From Latrodectus hesperus (taxonomy: Eukaryota; Arthropoda; Arachnida; Araneae; Theridiidae), in the NCBI GenBank assembly GCA_037975125.1, contig JAJQOW010000204.1:62001-126000 (forward strand): a stretch of DNA of 64,000 nucleotides, written 5' to 3'. Position numbers and translations under genes: made by a program. The notes under the pieces are model-generated. The model was given only the letters and a program-made list of their open reading frames with translations. It did not search any database and had not been told where the DNA came from. Shown piece after piece: positions 48,230-62,653 of the stretch (positions are counted from its first letter, which is position 1; each line of letters starts with the position of its first letter).

Positions 48230-48945
48230 CTGCTTTTATTATAAAAATTGCTTCTGTGAAATGCATGAGTAAATATTTCATTGTAAATAAAGTATATATC
48301 ATTAGAAATTTCCTTCATGACAAAAATAGATTCTGTAAAATGCATGAGTAAATATTTCATTGTAAATAAAGTATACATGATAAGAGAATTCTTTTATGAC
48401 AAAAATAGCTTCTGTGAAATGAATGAGTAAATATTTGATTGTAAATAAAGTACACATCATAAGAGAATTCTTTTATGACAAAAACAGCTCCTGTGAAATG
48501 CATGAGTAAATATTTCATTGTAAATAAAGTATACATCATAAGAGATTTCTTTTATGATAAAAACAGCTTCTGTGAAATGCATGAGTAAATATTTCATTGT
48601 AAATAAAGTATATATCATTAGAGATTTCTTTTATGACAAAAATTGCTTCTGTGAAATGCATGAGTAAATATTTAATTGTAAGTAATGTACACATCATAAG
48701 AAAATTCTTTTATGACAAAAACAGCTCCTGTGAAATGCATGAGTAAATATTTCATTGTAAATAAAGTATACATCATGAGAGGATTCTTTTATGATAAATA
48801 TAGCTCCTGTGAAATGCATGAGTATATATTTCATGGTAAATAAAGTATACATCATAAGAGAATTCTTTTAAGACAAAAATAGCTTCTGTGAAATGCATGA
48901 GTAAATATTTCATTGTAAATAAAGTATACATCATGAGAGGGATAT
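48230..48945. repeat. 79-bp satellite array, about nine units
   Basis: The TTCTG/TCCTG landmark recurs at 48,252, 48,331, 48,410, 48,489, 48,568, 48,647, 48,726, 48,805 and 48,884, exactly 79 bp apart each time. Each unit carries GTGAAATGCATGAGTAAATA and GTAAATAAAGTATA. Units differ by scattered substitutions and not by indels. Minus-strand frames of 60-114 codons here (for example 48,034-48,378 and 48,773-49,012) are by-products. Confidence 0.97.
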
Positions 48946-49855
48946 TAATGGGATATATAATATCTGACCCAAGAATCAGATTAATCTGATTCCAATTACT
49001 TTCATTTCCCATATCAAAAAATATTTTTAGTTATTATTTGAATCGATAGAAGCTTCTGTTAAACTACATTTATCTGATATCAACTCTTTTTATTCGAAAG
49101 AGAAATAACATTTAAAGTTTTTGTAGGCTATGACAAAGCTATCAAAATCTATGAATGTGTGTGTGTGTCTTTCAAACTTACAATATTCCAATTTGAATAT
49201 AATGCCAAGAAAACATTGTCTTTCTTCCTTTCTGTTTTTCATGCAGCTCATTTAAATGTGCATCGGAAAAAACAATATTATTGTTTGTTTACTTGGTGTA
49301 ACAGATTAAGCCTATCACAGTCATTTAATTGTAGAGGCATTTTAAAACATTGTTCATATAATTATAAGTTGTTTTTAACCAATTCTCCCTAAATTCCATT
49401 TAAGAATTGCAGGCACTATATATATATAGTTTCAACTTAAAATTATAAACTGAAACTTGTTTTATTTAATTAATGACACCGAAAAGATAATATTTTGTTT
49501 TATAAATAAAATTATTTACTACATATTTATAAACAAATGTTGCTGATATTCAAATTATTTGAGCTTGGAAAATGTTTACTTGAAACGAATTTTATTTTTT
49601 AACACACATATTTAAGCAATTTCCTCAACAAGATGTAATTTAAAATAAGTTACTAAAATTACCATCTCACAAGATTAGTAAAGATTATGAAATATCTTTG
49701 TTTTCATTTTAAATTAACTTTCATTTCAATTACATATCATTTATATTATTGATTTTCAACCATCATAATTCAAATAATTGAAAACTAATTTTATAAATAA
49801 TAATAAATGTTAAAACATTATTTCTTTCCATTACATACGCTTATGACCGCTAAAT
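48946..49855. other. AT-rich sequence, nothing recognised
   Basis: A 77-codon frame at 49,159-49,392 without a motif; a palindromic ACTATATATATATAGT at about 49,414. Confidence 0.5.
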
Positions 49856-50100
49856 ACAGTCAATCATCTTGATTTTTTTAACCCTTTTTAATAGAACAAG
49901 TCGACACCTGAGTTGGAGCCTTTCTCTCCATATCACGTGACACCAATAGAAACCATTGGATCGATTACCTATATTTACAGTCACCATCAATGAATAATAC
50001 AGATCTTCGGATGGGTATAAAATAGAACCCACTATTTCCGGTTAAGTGAACCACCTCTTTCCCAATCTGTCCACCGGGTCCTTAACATAAAAGTTTTCCA
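49856..50100. repeat. GC-richer block, probable interspersed repeat
   Basis: ATCTTCGGATGGGTATAAAATAGAA at 50,003 (spelled in part: TATAAAATAGAA) resembles the stretch at 37,108. The block ends in a CTGTCCACCGGGTCC word. No coding frame is convincing (60 codons minus at 49,850-50,032). Confidence 0.35.
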
Positions 50101-50410
50101 TTTTTAATTATGTGGATAATAATAAAAACCGTCCAGTCTTTTAGGAATTTAAATTAGAAATAAAAAAGTTTCAAAAATTATAATATTTTTCCTATAATTT
50201 TTTTAAATGTTTGTTGATGGTTACATTAATCATATAGCCATAGTGCGCAACATTTATTCTTTCGATGCGCATATCTATAGTTATTAAATACGTCAGTAAG
50301 GTAGACTAGGATACGAAATGGTTGGTAATTAATCATATGGAAGGACGTAAACAGCAATCCATCAAGTATTTACAATCGCAAGACCAGATATCTATATTTC
50401 CTCCTATTTT

Positions 50411-50660
50411 ATGATTTATTACCTGAGCCAATAACTTCACTGTCCGAATGACTGTTATTACCACACCAGATCTTGACCATGTGGAGCTCCTCACTTTCTC
50501 CCCATTGTTAATAACTAACAGATATCTCTAGAGATTCTATGGATATTTTCTCTATCTGCGGAATAAAAATGGAAAAAAATAACAGATACCTTATCGTTGT
50601 TACATACTCGTGCGTTAATTCAAGAAGAGCATCTGTTACCGCATTGAGTATTTATTTGCT
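50411..50660. repeat. Interspersed repeat family C, copy 2
   Basis: Aligns by eye to 35,132-35,370 through ATGATTTAT, CAATAACTTCACTGTCC, ATGACTGTTATTACCAC, TCTCTAGAGATTCTATGGAT and AAAATGGAAAAAAATAACAG. Strongly diverged. Confidence 0.55.
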
Positions 50661-51039
50661 ATCAAAGTAATATTTTCTCTGATAATTCGAGTACCACTTT
50701 CAATTTCCCCATCAATAGATTCGCAGTACACAGAAAAAAGAAAATGTGATTTGCGTAACTTATTATACTATCTCTACATTCACAATGTCGGATAAGATAT
50801 TTTATGCTGACTTATTATGTTATAAAAGTGTGCAATTTCTAATGAGAAGTACTAATAATTATATGTATCTAATTAATTTAATTAAGTAATTAATTAATTA
50901 ATTTAAAGTAAGTGATCTATGTAATTCATGTTCAATGCATATAGATTTAATAGATACCATTCATTAGAAAATTTGCTAGTCATGAAAAGTATTTTTCTTT
51001 TGCATACATTAATTATTTATTTAGTTAAATTGCTTTATC
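50661..51039. other. AT-rich spacer, nothing recognised
   Basis: Contains a TTAATTAA-rich self-complementary patch at 50,870-50,905. No coding signal. Confidence 0.5.
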
Positions 51040-51245
51040 GCGTTGAGAAATGGGGGAGTGGTTAGCATCCCTAGCTTCAAACCTGTAGGTCTCGGGTTCG
51101 AATCCTGTTTTGGGCTTGAATGTTCCTATTTCTATGTGTTTCGTTATTCTTTCTCCTTCGGAGTAAACATACCCACTTTGTGCCCCACTGTAAAAAAATC
51201 GCCAACACCTTCTCTCCTTGTAGTAATGAATCTGATTAAATTCTA
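51040..51245 (+). repeat. tRNA-derived SINE
   Basis: A box GGGAGTGGTTAGCATCC (51,053-51,069) and B box GGGTTCGAATCC (51,094-51,105), followed by TGTTTTGGGCTTGAATGTTC. The latter parallels CGGTTCGGGCATGAATGT in the 39.6 kb copy, so it is a diverged member of family A. Target duplications were not found. A functional tRNA gene is excluded because no acceptor stem pairs across the two boxes. Confidence 0.75.
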
Positions 51246-51895
51246 AAAGACAGTAGGACATTAAAAAAACTGATTTAAATTACTATTTTAGAAGTACTAA
51301 GAATAAGAATTGAACCGATTCCAAAGTAAAAAACTGCCAAATTTTCAATGTCCAATAATAGTGTAAATTCTGTATATATATAATAAAGACCAATTCTCAT
51401 TACCCATTTATAGTAAGCCATTTGTCTGTAACCATTGATCACAAGCATTAATCATTCATTGGCCACAAGCATTGAACTATTTGCATGTAACCAGTGTATT
51501 TCCTAACTTTTCTCTTGTATATGAAATTCAATGAATTTTATGCAGGATTATGAGTGTATTAGTCATGATAAATATCGAATGAGAATATTCATTATTATTA
51601 TCATTTTATAGGGATATGCTTGTATGATCATTTCATACCTAAATTTTATTCAAATTAAAAAATTTGCCTCTGAAAATTAGATAATGAAATTCGAAAATAG
51701 ATTCAAATGTCTTAATAATGTTAATTTTAAATACACACAAGTCAAAGAAATATTTAAAAAAACGTGTTTTAACGAAAATAAAAAAGATACAGATTTACAG
51801 TGCACTTCAGATACAGTGTATTTTACATTTTAGCCTTTTTCACATGCATTAAAAAGTTGATTGTGCATTTTAGACAATTTTCTACTAAACTAAAC
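51246..51895. other. AT-rich spacer, nothing recognised
   Basis: A CAAGCATTAATCATTCATTGGCCACAAGCATT imperfect repeat occurs at about 51,443-51,470. No gene. Confidence 0.5.
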
Positions 51896-52020
51896 TCCAT
51901 GGCACGACAGCCCATGTAGGCCAAGGGCTACAGTGCCCATAACTGTTTTCATGACCGAGGGCCCTGGGGTGCGAAGCATATGTCCCAGTTAGGTGGTCAG
52001 CCTAACGTAAGACCCCCAGT
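51896..52020. repeat. GC-richer block, probable interspersed repeat
   Basis: A compact stretch with GGGCCCTGGGGTGCG, TTAGGTGGTCAGCCTAACG and TAAGACCCCCAG in AT-rich flanks, ending in T6. Its composition and edges suggest a transposon fragment. The family is not identified. Confidence 0.45.
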
Positions 52021-53629
52021 GTTTTTTAAGATACTCTCAAAAATAGATACGAACATCATAGTGCTGTAAACATAAACAGTATTTCTTCTAAAAATGACGT
52101 CCTTTACACCGTGCGTCAAGAGTCATCACTGATCATTGAAAGTGCTTCTGTTTGGCAAATAGCGTAAGAAATGGTAGAAGCTATGGTCACTGAAATGACA
52201 ATCCATACTTCTGCGTATGTCATTTAATTTAGCTAAGTTCTTGTCGTTTTTCAAACGACCACATGTCTTAGTTTGTAGCTCGTTATGTGGTTGTATAATC
52301 AATATAGTGCATGCAGTTAAATTATCAATATTTTGGTTGTTATTAACTGCTAGCCAAGATTAAGCAATAACAGATCTGTATAACAATTCTGAATGCTTCG
52401 AAAATTTTGACAATTCTGAATTCTGCAAATTATAGAGGGATCTCAATCGATGAAAGCAGTAATACTGCCTTACGATTAGTAGCAATCCATATAGTCTACA
52501 AATTTCAGCTTCAATTAAAGAGTTAAAAACATGTACTGGTGAACATTTCACTTTCTTACAAGAGGCATCTTAGTAACCTTTCTTCAGTCATTAACGTTCA
52601 AATGTAAACTGCATTTCAGAAATCTATAGTACAACTTCTTCAATTAACCAAATTATAGTGGTAGGTGTCGATACAATCAGTTATTTTACATGAATGCAAC
52701 GGACAGATAATCATTCGCATATCATATCTTTTGCAAATTTCATGAGTATAGCATATCACCTTCTTAGTGAAACAACTTTAATGGCCAGCAAATTATAATA
52801 TGTTTGCATTTATATGACTGTTCTTCTGTCATCCTAAAAACAAAACGAAATGAGAATATTGGAAAATTAATTTAAGTTGTTTTCAAGTTTACAAGTTAAA
52901 GGAATTGTTGAATCAAAATGCTTATTTAAAGAAATGGAATATGGTACGTAATTACCTACAATGCGCTATTTTGTCCACATTTTTTAACTTAGGATATAAT
53001 AGCATTTCCTTTTCCATTGGTACATTGCATTCCATATCTTCTTAACCATATTGACATTATATTATTTATTTTAATTTCGCTTTATTCTAATTTTAAGTAC
53101 AGTTCAATATTTAATTTTAAAAATTCCATATAAACTATTACAGAGATAAAACTGGTGTTTTAAACTAATATTTCTATGTACAATAAATATAGAAACTAAT
53201 ATATTTTTCCCTAATGAAGCATTTTTTCAAATAATATGTTTAAAAGAAAACAGTTAATTTTGATAACTATGAAGATAGCAGCTTATTTCAAACAACTTTT
53301 TGAAACAAATTGCTATAATACGCTGTTCTAAGTTACTTATTTAATATCAGACAAAAAGAAATATTTTTACTGAAGCAATAAACACATCTTTCTTAAAATC
53401 CCTTGAATCAAATCTTAAAATATAAGAAAAAGATGCACTTTAAGATTGCTTTCTCAAAATGCTATGTTTATTCATATTCGCTTGAAAATAATATTAGTTT
53501 TAAAATATTAATTCAAGTCCCATATTTTGCTCATTATTTTCCTTTTAAGCAAGAAATAAAATGCAAAATACTTTGAAATACTCTTGGACTTATAAAATGC
53601 TGATATGAAAAATAAGGTTTCAATTTTTT
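52021..53629. other. No gene recognised
   Basis: 52,060-52,300 is slightly less AT-rich without coding frames. The 63-codon minus frame at 52,360-52,551 has no motif. Confidence 0.5.
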
Positions 53630-56479
<2,850 letters not shown>

Positions 56480-56700
56480 TAAATGGTTCGTTAGTGTCTC
56501 TCTGAAGTCTAATGATTGGTTTTCGGAGAATAATACCCCAGGCTCGATTCCGGCCTTTGTTAAACAGCGGAGGTTGCTATACTTTTACATAAACCTCTTC
56601 CAGGGTTTTCGTGGATTTTACCCTTGAAATATGTGACAATCCTCAATCTGTGAAGTTCTTTCTGGGAATATTTGGTTTATTTTAATATCTTACTCTAGTG
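56480..56700 (+). repeat. Possible SINE (B-box bearing GC-richer block)
   Basis: A B-box-like GGCTCGATTCCGG (56,542-56,554) lies about 40 bases after CTAATGATTGG, a weak A-box candidate. It is followed by a GC-richer body with CTCTTCCAGGGTTTTCGTGG. It differs from the other SINEs in sequence. Confidence 0.4.
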
Positions 56701-56934
56701 TTTCGAGATAGAGACCCGATCATCAGCACCAGAAGATTTTGGCTATAATTCGCTGCTTGGCGACGTGAATAATGCGATAAATTTATCTGGTTAGCAAGTT
56801 TATCTTATTGAATAGTTTTACTCACTCTTTTTATTTTAACCTACCTTTCTTAAACTAAGCATATTTTTCTCGGATAAAATACTAAGTTTCTTCTAAAATA
56901 TTTTGTACATATAACTGAGAAAATTTATTAAAGT
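56701..56934. other. No gene recognised
   Basis: 56,701-56,790 continues the GC-richer block (GAGATAGAGACCCGATCATC). The rest is AT-rich. Confidence 0.4.
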
Positions 56935-58064
56935 TTGTATTATTTATAAATTTCCTCATTTATAAAAACTAAAACGTTATTTCTTCAAATAAATGAGTTA
57001 TACTTTGAATCGAATTACATATATTTATTGTATTGGCAGCTTGTGATTTATCTGATTAGACATTTTAATTTAAAAGATAAACATTCTTAACTCTAAATAA
57101 AAAAAATATTTTAATTCTGCAGTTTTTTTTATTTGAAGCTTGTTAAAATAACTCATGTATGCAAAAAAAATAAGTAATAATTTTTAACTAAACATGGCAC
57201 AAATTTTAGTTAAATTTTAAAAAACAACTTGAGCTAATAAATTTATAACTAAACCAAAGATAAAATATAGTTTTGTGATTTGAGCATGATAAAGTGAAAA
57301 ATAGAAAAAAAACTACTTGAAATAAAATGAATTTATATAATGAAACCAGGCATTTGTCATGTAAGCATGGTAAAGTGACAATTTATAAATAATTTGTTTG
57401 GCATATTTAATGAAAAAAATTCATTTAAATTCACCTCCAATGCTTTACACATGGTATTTTATTCCCATTTATGTTTATAATATCTTTTTTAAAACACAGA
57501 AATCAAAAGCAAATGTGATACTGAGTGTCTTTAAAATCTTTTATGCCTATAAGTGGTGAAATGTATAAATTATTTATAAATTTTCTCATTTTCAAAAAAA
57601 TTAAAAAACTGATTTTTTTCAAATAAATGAGTTGTACTCTTAAACTGAACTACAGATGTTCAATATTTACAGCTTATGATTAATCTTATAAGATAAATCA
57701 CAAATCTACATATATTTAGAATTTTTAATGTAAAAAATAGACAATGTACTCAAACTAAATAACAAGATTTTTAATTCTGAAGTTTTTTAAATTGAAATTT
57801 ATATTAAACTCAAAGCTTGTTAAAACAATGCATGTGTGCAAAAAAAAAATTAAGCAATTTTTAATTTGAAAAAATTAGAAAAAAATAGAAAAATTTTAAT
57901 TTTGCTTTTGGAAAAAAAAACATTTGAAGATTTTAATTTATAATTAAACTATGATAAAGTGACAAAAGCAATTTATTGAGTAAAATTAATTTTACCATGA
58001 CATTTTATTCCCATATATGTTTATCTTTATTCAAATTCATAAAATCAGCAGAAAATGTGATAAA
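56935..58064. repeat. Diverged tandem duplication, about 540-630-bp offset
   Basis: Copy 1 (about 56,935-57,523) and copy 2 (about 57,560-58,064) share blocks in order: TATTTATAAATTT-CTCATTT, TTCAAATAAATGAGTT-TACT, CAGCTT-TGATT, TTTTAATTCTG-AGTTTTTT, AGCTTGTTAAAA, TGCAAAAAAAA, TTTTATTCCCAT-TATGTTTAT and AAATGTGATA. The offset shrinks from about 630 to 540 bp because copy 2 has internal deletions. No coding potential. Confidence 0.85.
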
Positions 58065-58489
58065 TCCAATTCATCCTCCTTTGGTACTTACATATTATCC
58101 CCTGGTCTATATGTGAGGAAAATTAAATGTGATTAAGGATGCAATTTAGCAACATATAAAATAGAAATAAAGTTGTTAGCTACTTTTATTTTACATGCTG
58201 CTAAGATATAAGTAAACTGTTTTGCTTTTCCTTCATATTTCAGAAAATATTAATTAAAATTTACAAATTCTACGACTTATTCTTAAGGCGAAAAAGGTCT
58301 ACGGGATATAACACATAAATATCCATTCTTATTTTATTGTTATCATTATCTTAACCGCTGTTCGCTCGCACACAAGAAATTATAGGATAATGTATAGTTA
58401 TAAATAAGCAAATCAAAGAGCATAGGGTTGCTAAAACAAAAAGTCTGAACAATATTCACATTTTATATTGTCAAATTATTGCTACAACT
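58065..58489. other. AT-rich spacer, nothing recognised
   Basis: No gene or repeat seen. Confidence 0.5.
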
Positions 58490-58700
58490 TTCTTCGAGTG
58501 CGCATGCGTTAGAATTTCCATCTAGAGCCGACGTTCAGGACTCTATTTTGAGACACTAGTATGTCTACTATTAACCTTTAAATGTTGGGCAATCAGTTGC
58601 GTGATGTCAAATATGTAGATTAAATTGAGGAAATGGATCATCTGATGGTGCCATCTATCGGATGAGTCTTAGAACAAAGACGTCATCGGCTGGCGAGCTT
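58490..58700. other. GC-richer block, unidentified
   Basis: Contains GTGCGCATGCG and GGTGCCATCTATCGGATG. The latter word is similar to AGCCATCTATCGG at 26,738 and to the inner edge of the long-TIR element (GGCGCCATCTGTTGG type). It may be a decayed transposon end; no partner end was found. Confidence 0.35.
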
Positions 58701-59636
58701 GGCTTGTCCAAATGTCATTAATAGCAACAACCATATAGATTAATCAAGACTTAATAAAAATGAATTATATCAAGAATATATGTGTTCCTTTTTTCATAAG
58801 TGATTAATTTTTCTTTAGTGAGCTTTTGACATTTTTATAAATTGTCACTTAAATCGTGAAGTTCAGCAACAAGTTACATTAAAAATATAGGAAAATGTTT
58901 AAACCGTAAGAAATTTTTAATAATTTTGGATTATGTTATTTACATTAAATATTAATGACATCAAAATATCTCTCATATTACTTAAATATTTGCTTATAAC
59001 CATTTGTCATTTTCATATCGCCTCAAGAACTGAAGTGCGTATGTTAATTAGAAGGGCTTTTCTAGTTTATATCTGTGAGTATGCTTAGTTTGTGTTTCAT
59101 CAATTTAAAATTTTGAATTATTATTTTTCTCAATTTATCTGGAAACTATGTATTATAAGATCAAAATTAGTTTTTTTATAGAGGCAAAAAAATACAATTC
59201 TTCTTTTTTTGTAATTTAGCTGTAGTTTTTAAAAGGTAATGTTCACTTATTTTTATAACTATACTAAGTACTGACTTATTACTCATAAAAGCTAAAATTT
59301 AGGAAAATATATTTATATTTTCATATTGAAATTCAAACATTATGCACATTATGGTAAATACATCATAATGTTGTCCTAAAGCAGTTAAAAATACCTGTGA
59401 TCATTTCGAATGATGGATTTTAATATAAAGGAAGATCTGCGATGTGCTGGCTATGAATTCAACAACACTACAAACAAGAATATAGTTTCACTTGAGAACG
59501 TAAATTCAACATTACAGAATGAATATAAAACAAACCCTTATACGTATTCTTCTAAATGACAACAAGGTATTTTAAAGAAAAAAACAAGTTATAATGTCTA
59601 AATTAGCTGAATCTTATTCAACATTAAATTAAGGAA
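58701..59636. other. AT-rich sequence, nothing recognised
   Basis: No coding frame over 60 codons; no repeats noticed. Confidence 0.5.
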
Positions 59637-59948
59637 TTTTTTTTCCAACGGCGAGCACACTTGGGTGACTTACCCTATGCCACAACAAGGCCAGAAACTG
59701 CTACTCATTTGTCGTTACCCAGCGGGCACCTGTGAAACAAGTCACGGAGGCGAGTAGCGTTACCCGCGCTATACCACCACAAACCCGTTTACAGGATGGG
59801 CTACATTCATACAACATCACAGAAGAAAGGACAGAGAAACACAGAGAGAACAGAGAAGGAAAGAAACATCCATGCCCGAACCGGGATTCCGAACCCGGGA
59901 CCAACAGCTCAGGAGTCAGGATCGCTAACCACTCAGCCATCGGTCGGC
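59637..59948 (-). repeat. tRNA-derived SINE (family A), second full-length copy
   Basis: Over its whole length it matches the copy at 33.14-33.44 kb, in the same orientation. The head on the minus strand begins GCCGACCGATGGCTGAGTGG. The B box carries one extra base (GGTTCGGAATCCC instead of GGTTCGAATCCC). The body has GTAAACGGGTTTG and ends CCGTTGG plus A8. No target duplication could be recognised, so it is older or truncated at the flank. Frames of 86-94 codons inside it are not genes. Confidence 0.9.
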
Positions 59949-60069
59949 GAAACTTCATGGTAATTGCAAATAATTTATTCTTCAAAAATTAGCCATTATT
60001 TTTGTTCATATTATTCCGAAACAATTTTAATCTGCAATATATTCTACTGGAAATTTGATTTATATTTTT

Positions 60070-60470
60070 CCCCAAGATGCCGGCACCTGTAAAAAGTAAA
60101 ATTTACATTTATTTTTAATTTTTATTATCTTCTTTTCTCAAAATGTAATATGATTCTAATATCCTTTCACTCTATCGTAAAGACTAAGAAAAAAAATGAG
60201 TTTTCGAAAATCATGCATTTACAGAAACTAATTTCCTCTTCTAGTAACTTTTGTTATTACTGCACATTTGAAAGTTATTTTACACATTCTCAAGAAGAAA
60301 ATGCAATTATCTGCGTTCAATATATACTGAATTCAATATAAGGAACTAAATAATATGTTTTACTCGATCTGTTTCTTGTGAGAAGCAAAATGTTTCAGAA
60401 AATTGTAAGGTTTCTTATTACTTACCTTTCATCTTTATTGAATAATCGTGCAAATATTCCTTACTCTTCA
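60070..60470. repeat. Possible dispersed duplicate of 53,630-54,000
   Basis: Shares GAATTCAATAT-AG-AACTAAATAA (60,330) and neighbouring blocks in the same order with 53.6-53.9 kb. The 63-codon frame at 60,150-60,341 is not conserved in the partner. Confidence 0.4.
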
Positions 60471-61624
60471 TTTAGCATTTCGAAAAATCTATTTATAAGA
60501 AAGGTTTTATTCTTCACTGCTTAGTTCTTTTTTAAGAGAAAAGAACGGCATTATCAATAAACAAAATAGAGATTTTTTAAATCATATTATTAACACGAAA
60601 TGATTAGTTCATGGGAAATTGAAATGCATTTTTAATTATGTATTTCAACGAAAATAAATAAATATTAGAAAGCTTTCAACGAAAAAATTTACTATATTTT
60701 TAAATTAAATTTGGTTTTTTAACAGTTCAATAGAAAGAAATAAACAAAATAACCGGATATTAACATTTATTGGATTGGAAAACTAAATCCTTTCTATATT
60801 TCGCATATAGAAAATTTTTTCATACGAAATGTTTGGATAACTTAATTTATTTTTCTAAATCTTCTTTGTTTGTTTTTTTCAAACTATTATATCTTTAAAT
60901 TAATAGAAGGGAGGATGAATTATTTTTAAAAAAATATTAAAGTTTGAGATTTAAAAATTGCTAATTAATTAGTTCCAAGAAATATATATTCTATATAGTT
61001 TTAATCAGAAAATTTCCATATAGAATATACATGTTGCATTAAATTATCTCTCATATCATTTGCATAAATCAATATAAATTAGTTCAGCTAGCTTAAGATT
61101 TAGATGTATACTGCTATTAATAAAATTAATTATATTTTGTACATTTTTTTCCAAAACATGTATCAATCACTTTTAAATTTCACCAAAATAAATGCTAATG
61201 ATTTATATCTACATGTATAAGTATTTTGTTTTAAAAAATACTATATTTCTGTCAATTGTAATTATAATAATATCTGATAGATAATTGTGTAATATAGTTA
61301 TATAATTGTTACTATAAATATTTTAATTAATGTATTAATTTCACATTCAAATTCCAAAATTCAATAACCATCAATTTTGAAATGTATCTCATTCTATTTC
61401 TTCATGAAAGCTAATTAATCATTGAAAGCCCTATCATCTCCCACTAATTAAAACCAAAGTTCTACTATATCCATGTTAAGCATTTTACTTAAATCAATCA
61501 AAATGAGGAAGAATTAATGTCAAAATGTGTGAGATTGTTGCTCGTTATATGAAACAATCCATGTTTTGAAAGTGGCAACACAATCATCATTCCTGACTCA
61601 AAATCATTCATGCATTCAGAACTT
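60471..61624. other. AT-rich sequence with an imperfect inverted repeat
   Basis: ATATATATTCTATATAG at about 60,982 and ATATAGAATATACAT at about 61,018 form an imperfect hairpin. Otherwise nothing. Confidence 0.5.
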
Positions 61625-61860
61625 ATTTGTACTCTCGTCTCCAATCTGGTCGAGCCCATAGATTAGCCTATATTTGTGGAATCGCCAATAGATGCATTAT
61701 GTAGAAGATGGTAATTACTATCGGGAGATCCAAAGTGGTAGACGAAGCGTTGAAAGTCAGAGATGATTTGCATGCCAACGGAGACCCTCGGTTATTCGAT
61801 TCGATTATAAATCTATGAACCAGATACGTAAGTCTAGTTTGGAGCACTAAATTCCACATA
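61625..61860. other. GC-richer block, unidentified
   Basis: Less AT-rich than its flanks and moderately open on both strands (63 codons minus at 61,668-61,859), without a recognisable motif or repeat partner in this window. Confidence 0.3.
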
Positions 61861-62258
61861 CTTCAGAAATTTTAATTAAAAATATTTTTAAATACATTTT
61901 CTTTGTAAAGAAAAGGTGATAGAAATTCTTATCATTCGAGTAAATTTTTGGGGGCAAAATAATAGAGAAATTAACTATTCACATTATTTAAGACATGTAA
62001 TGCACTTTAGAAGCAATTTTGTCAGTTAATCAATTGAAAATTTTAAATAAGTGATGCTTTTATTTTTAACAATTTGTGTTTATATTTATAAAATGCATTT
62101 ATAGAATAGTATCACGTGCTTAAACTACAAGAATATGTCTTTAATCTAAACAAATCTTTAAAAATATCTGAGGGACGTTGAATTCTAGGCTAACTGTTTA
62201 ATATTAAAAGAATATGTAAATATTTTAAACAAATAATAGTTATATTAAATATATTACT
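61861..62258. other. AT-rich spacer, nothing recognised
   Basis: No gene or repeat. Confidence 0.5.
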
Positions 62259-62486
62259 AAAGGAATTAAATTTTCTGAAGGCTCCAAAATTTTGGAAACC
62301 TGAATCAACTATTTCGCTAAATAAGCTATGCCAGAACACATCCTTGCATACCTGGGACTATCCAAGTAAGATTTATATGACGTTCCTTTGAATGTGCTAG
62401 ATATTTTTTGAGGTGATTAATGTTATGGCTCTAGTCTAGCGCTGATGGCCAAAGGGGATATGCTACAACAATAACAAAGGAATTAA
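62259..62486 (+). mobile_element. Short LINE 3' end with 11-bp target-site duplication
   Basis: The 206-bp insert 62,270-62,475 is flanked by AAAGGAATTAA on both sides (62,259-62,269 and 62,476-62,486). On the plus strand MPEHILAYLGLSK followed by DLYDVPLNVLDIF is readable from about 62,328, with stops. This is the C-terminal knuckle region of the RNase H LINE family, as in HILDCVGLSWENL at 42.2 kb; its last Cys is Tyr. The 3' end is CTACAACAATAAC. The insertion is severely 5'-truncated. Confidence 0.8.
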
Positions 62487-62587
62487 TTTATAATATGTTT
62501 TGCTTTTTTAAATTGTTATTCTGTTACATCATTTTATTATATTTTATTTAATTTTTATTATGTTACATTGTTATTATGTCATATCAA

Positions 62588-62653
62588 TTTAAATTCATTT
62601 CTTAATATAATTATTAATATACTATAACAACTATGTTAAGAAATGAATTTAAA
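62588..62653. repeat. Perfect 18-bp inverted repeat with 30-nt loop
   Basis: TTTAAATTCATTTCTTAA at 62,588-62,605 and its exact complement at 62,636-62,653, separated by 30 AT-rich bases. Confidence 0.95.

Noticed and set aside
45931..48945. CRISPR array (regular 28-bp and 79-bp repeats)
   Set aside because: Units are head-to-tail without unique spacers, there are no cas genes, and the context is eukaryotic.
48034..49012. Series of 60-114-codon minus-strand frames with the shared motif YTLFTMKYLLMHF
   Set aside because: The shared motif is only the translation of the 79-bp satellite unit, which is not a multiple of three, so the frames shift between units.
59701..59992. 86- and 94-codon frames on both strands
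   Set aside because: They lie wholly within a SINE copy, and the sister SINE at 33 kb does not keep them.
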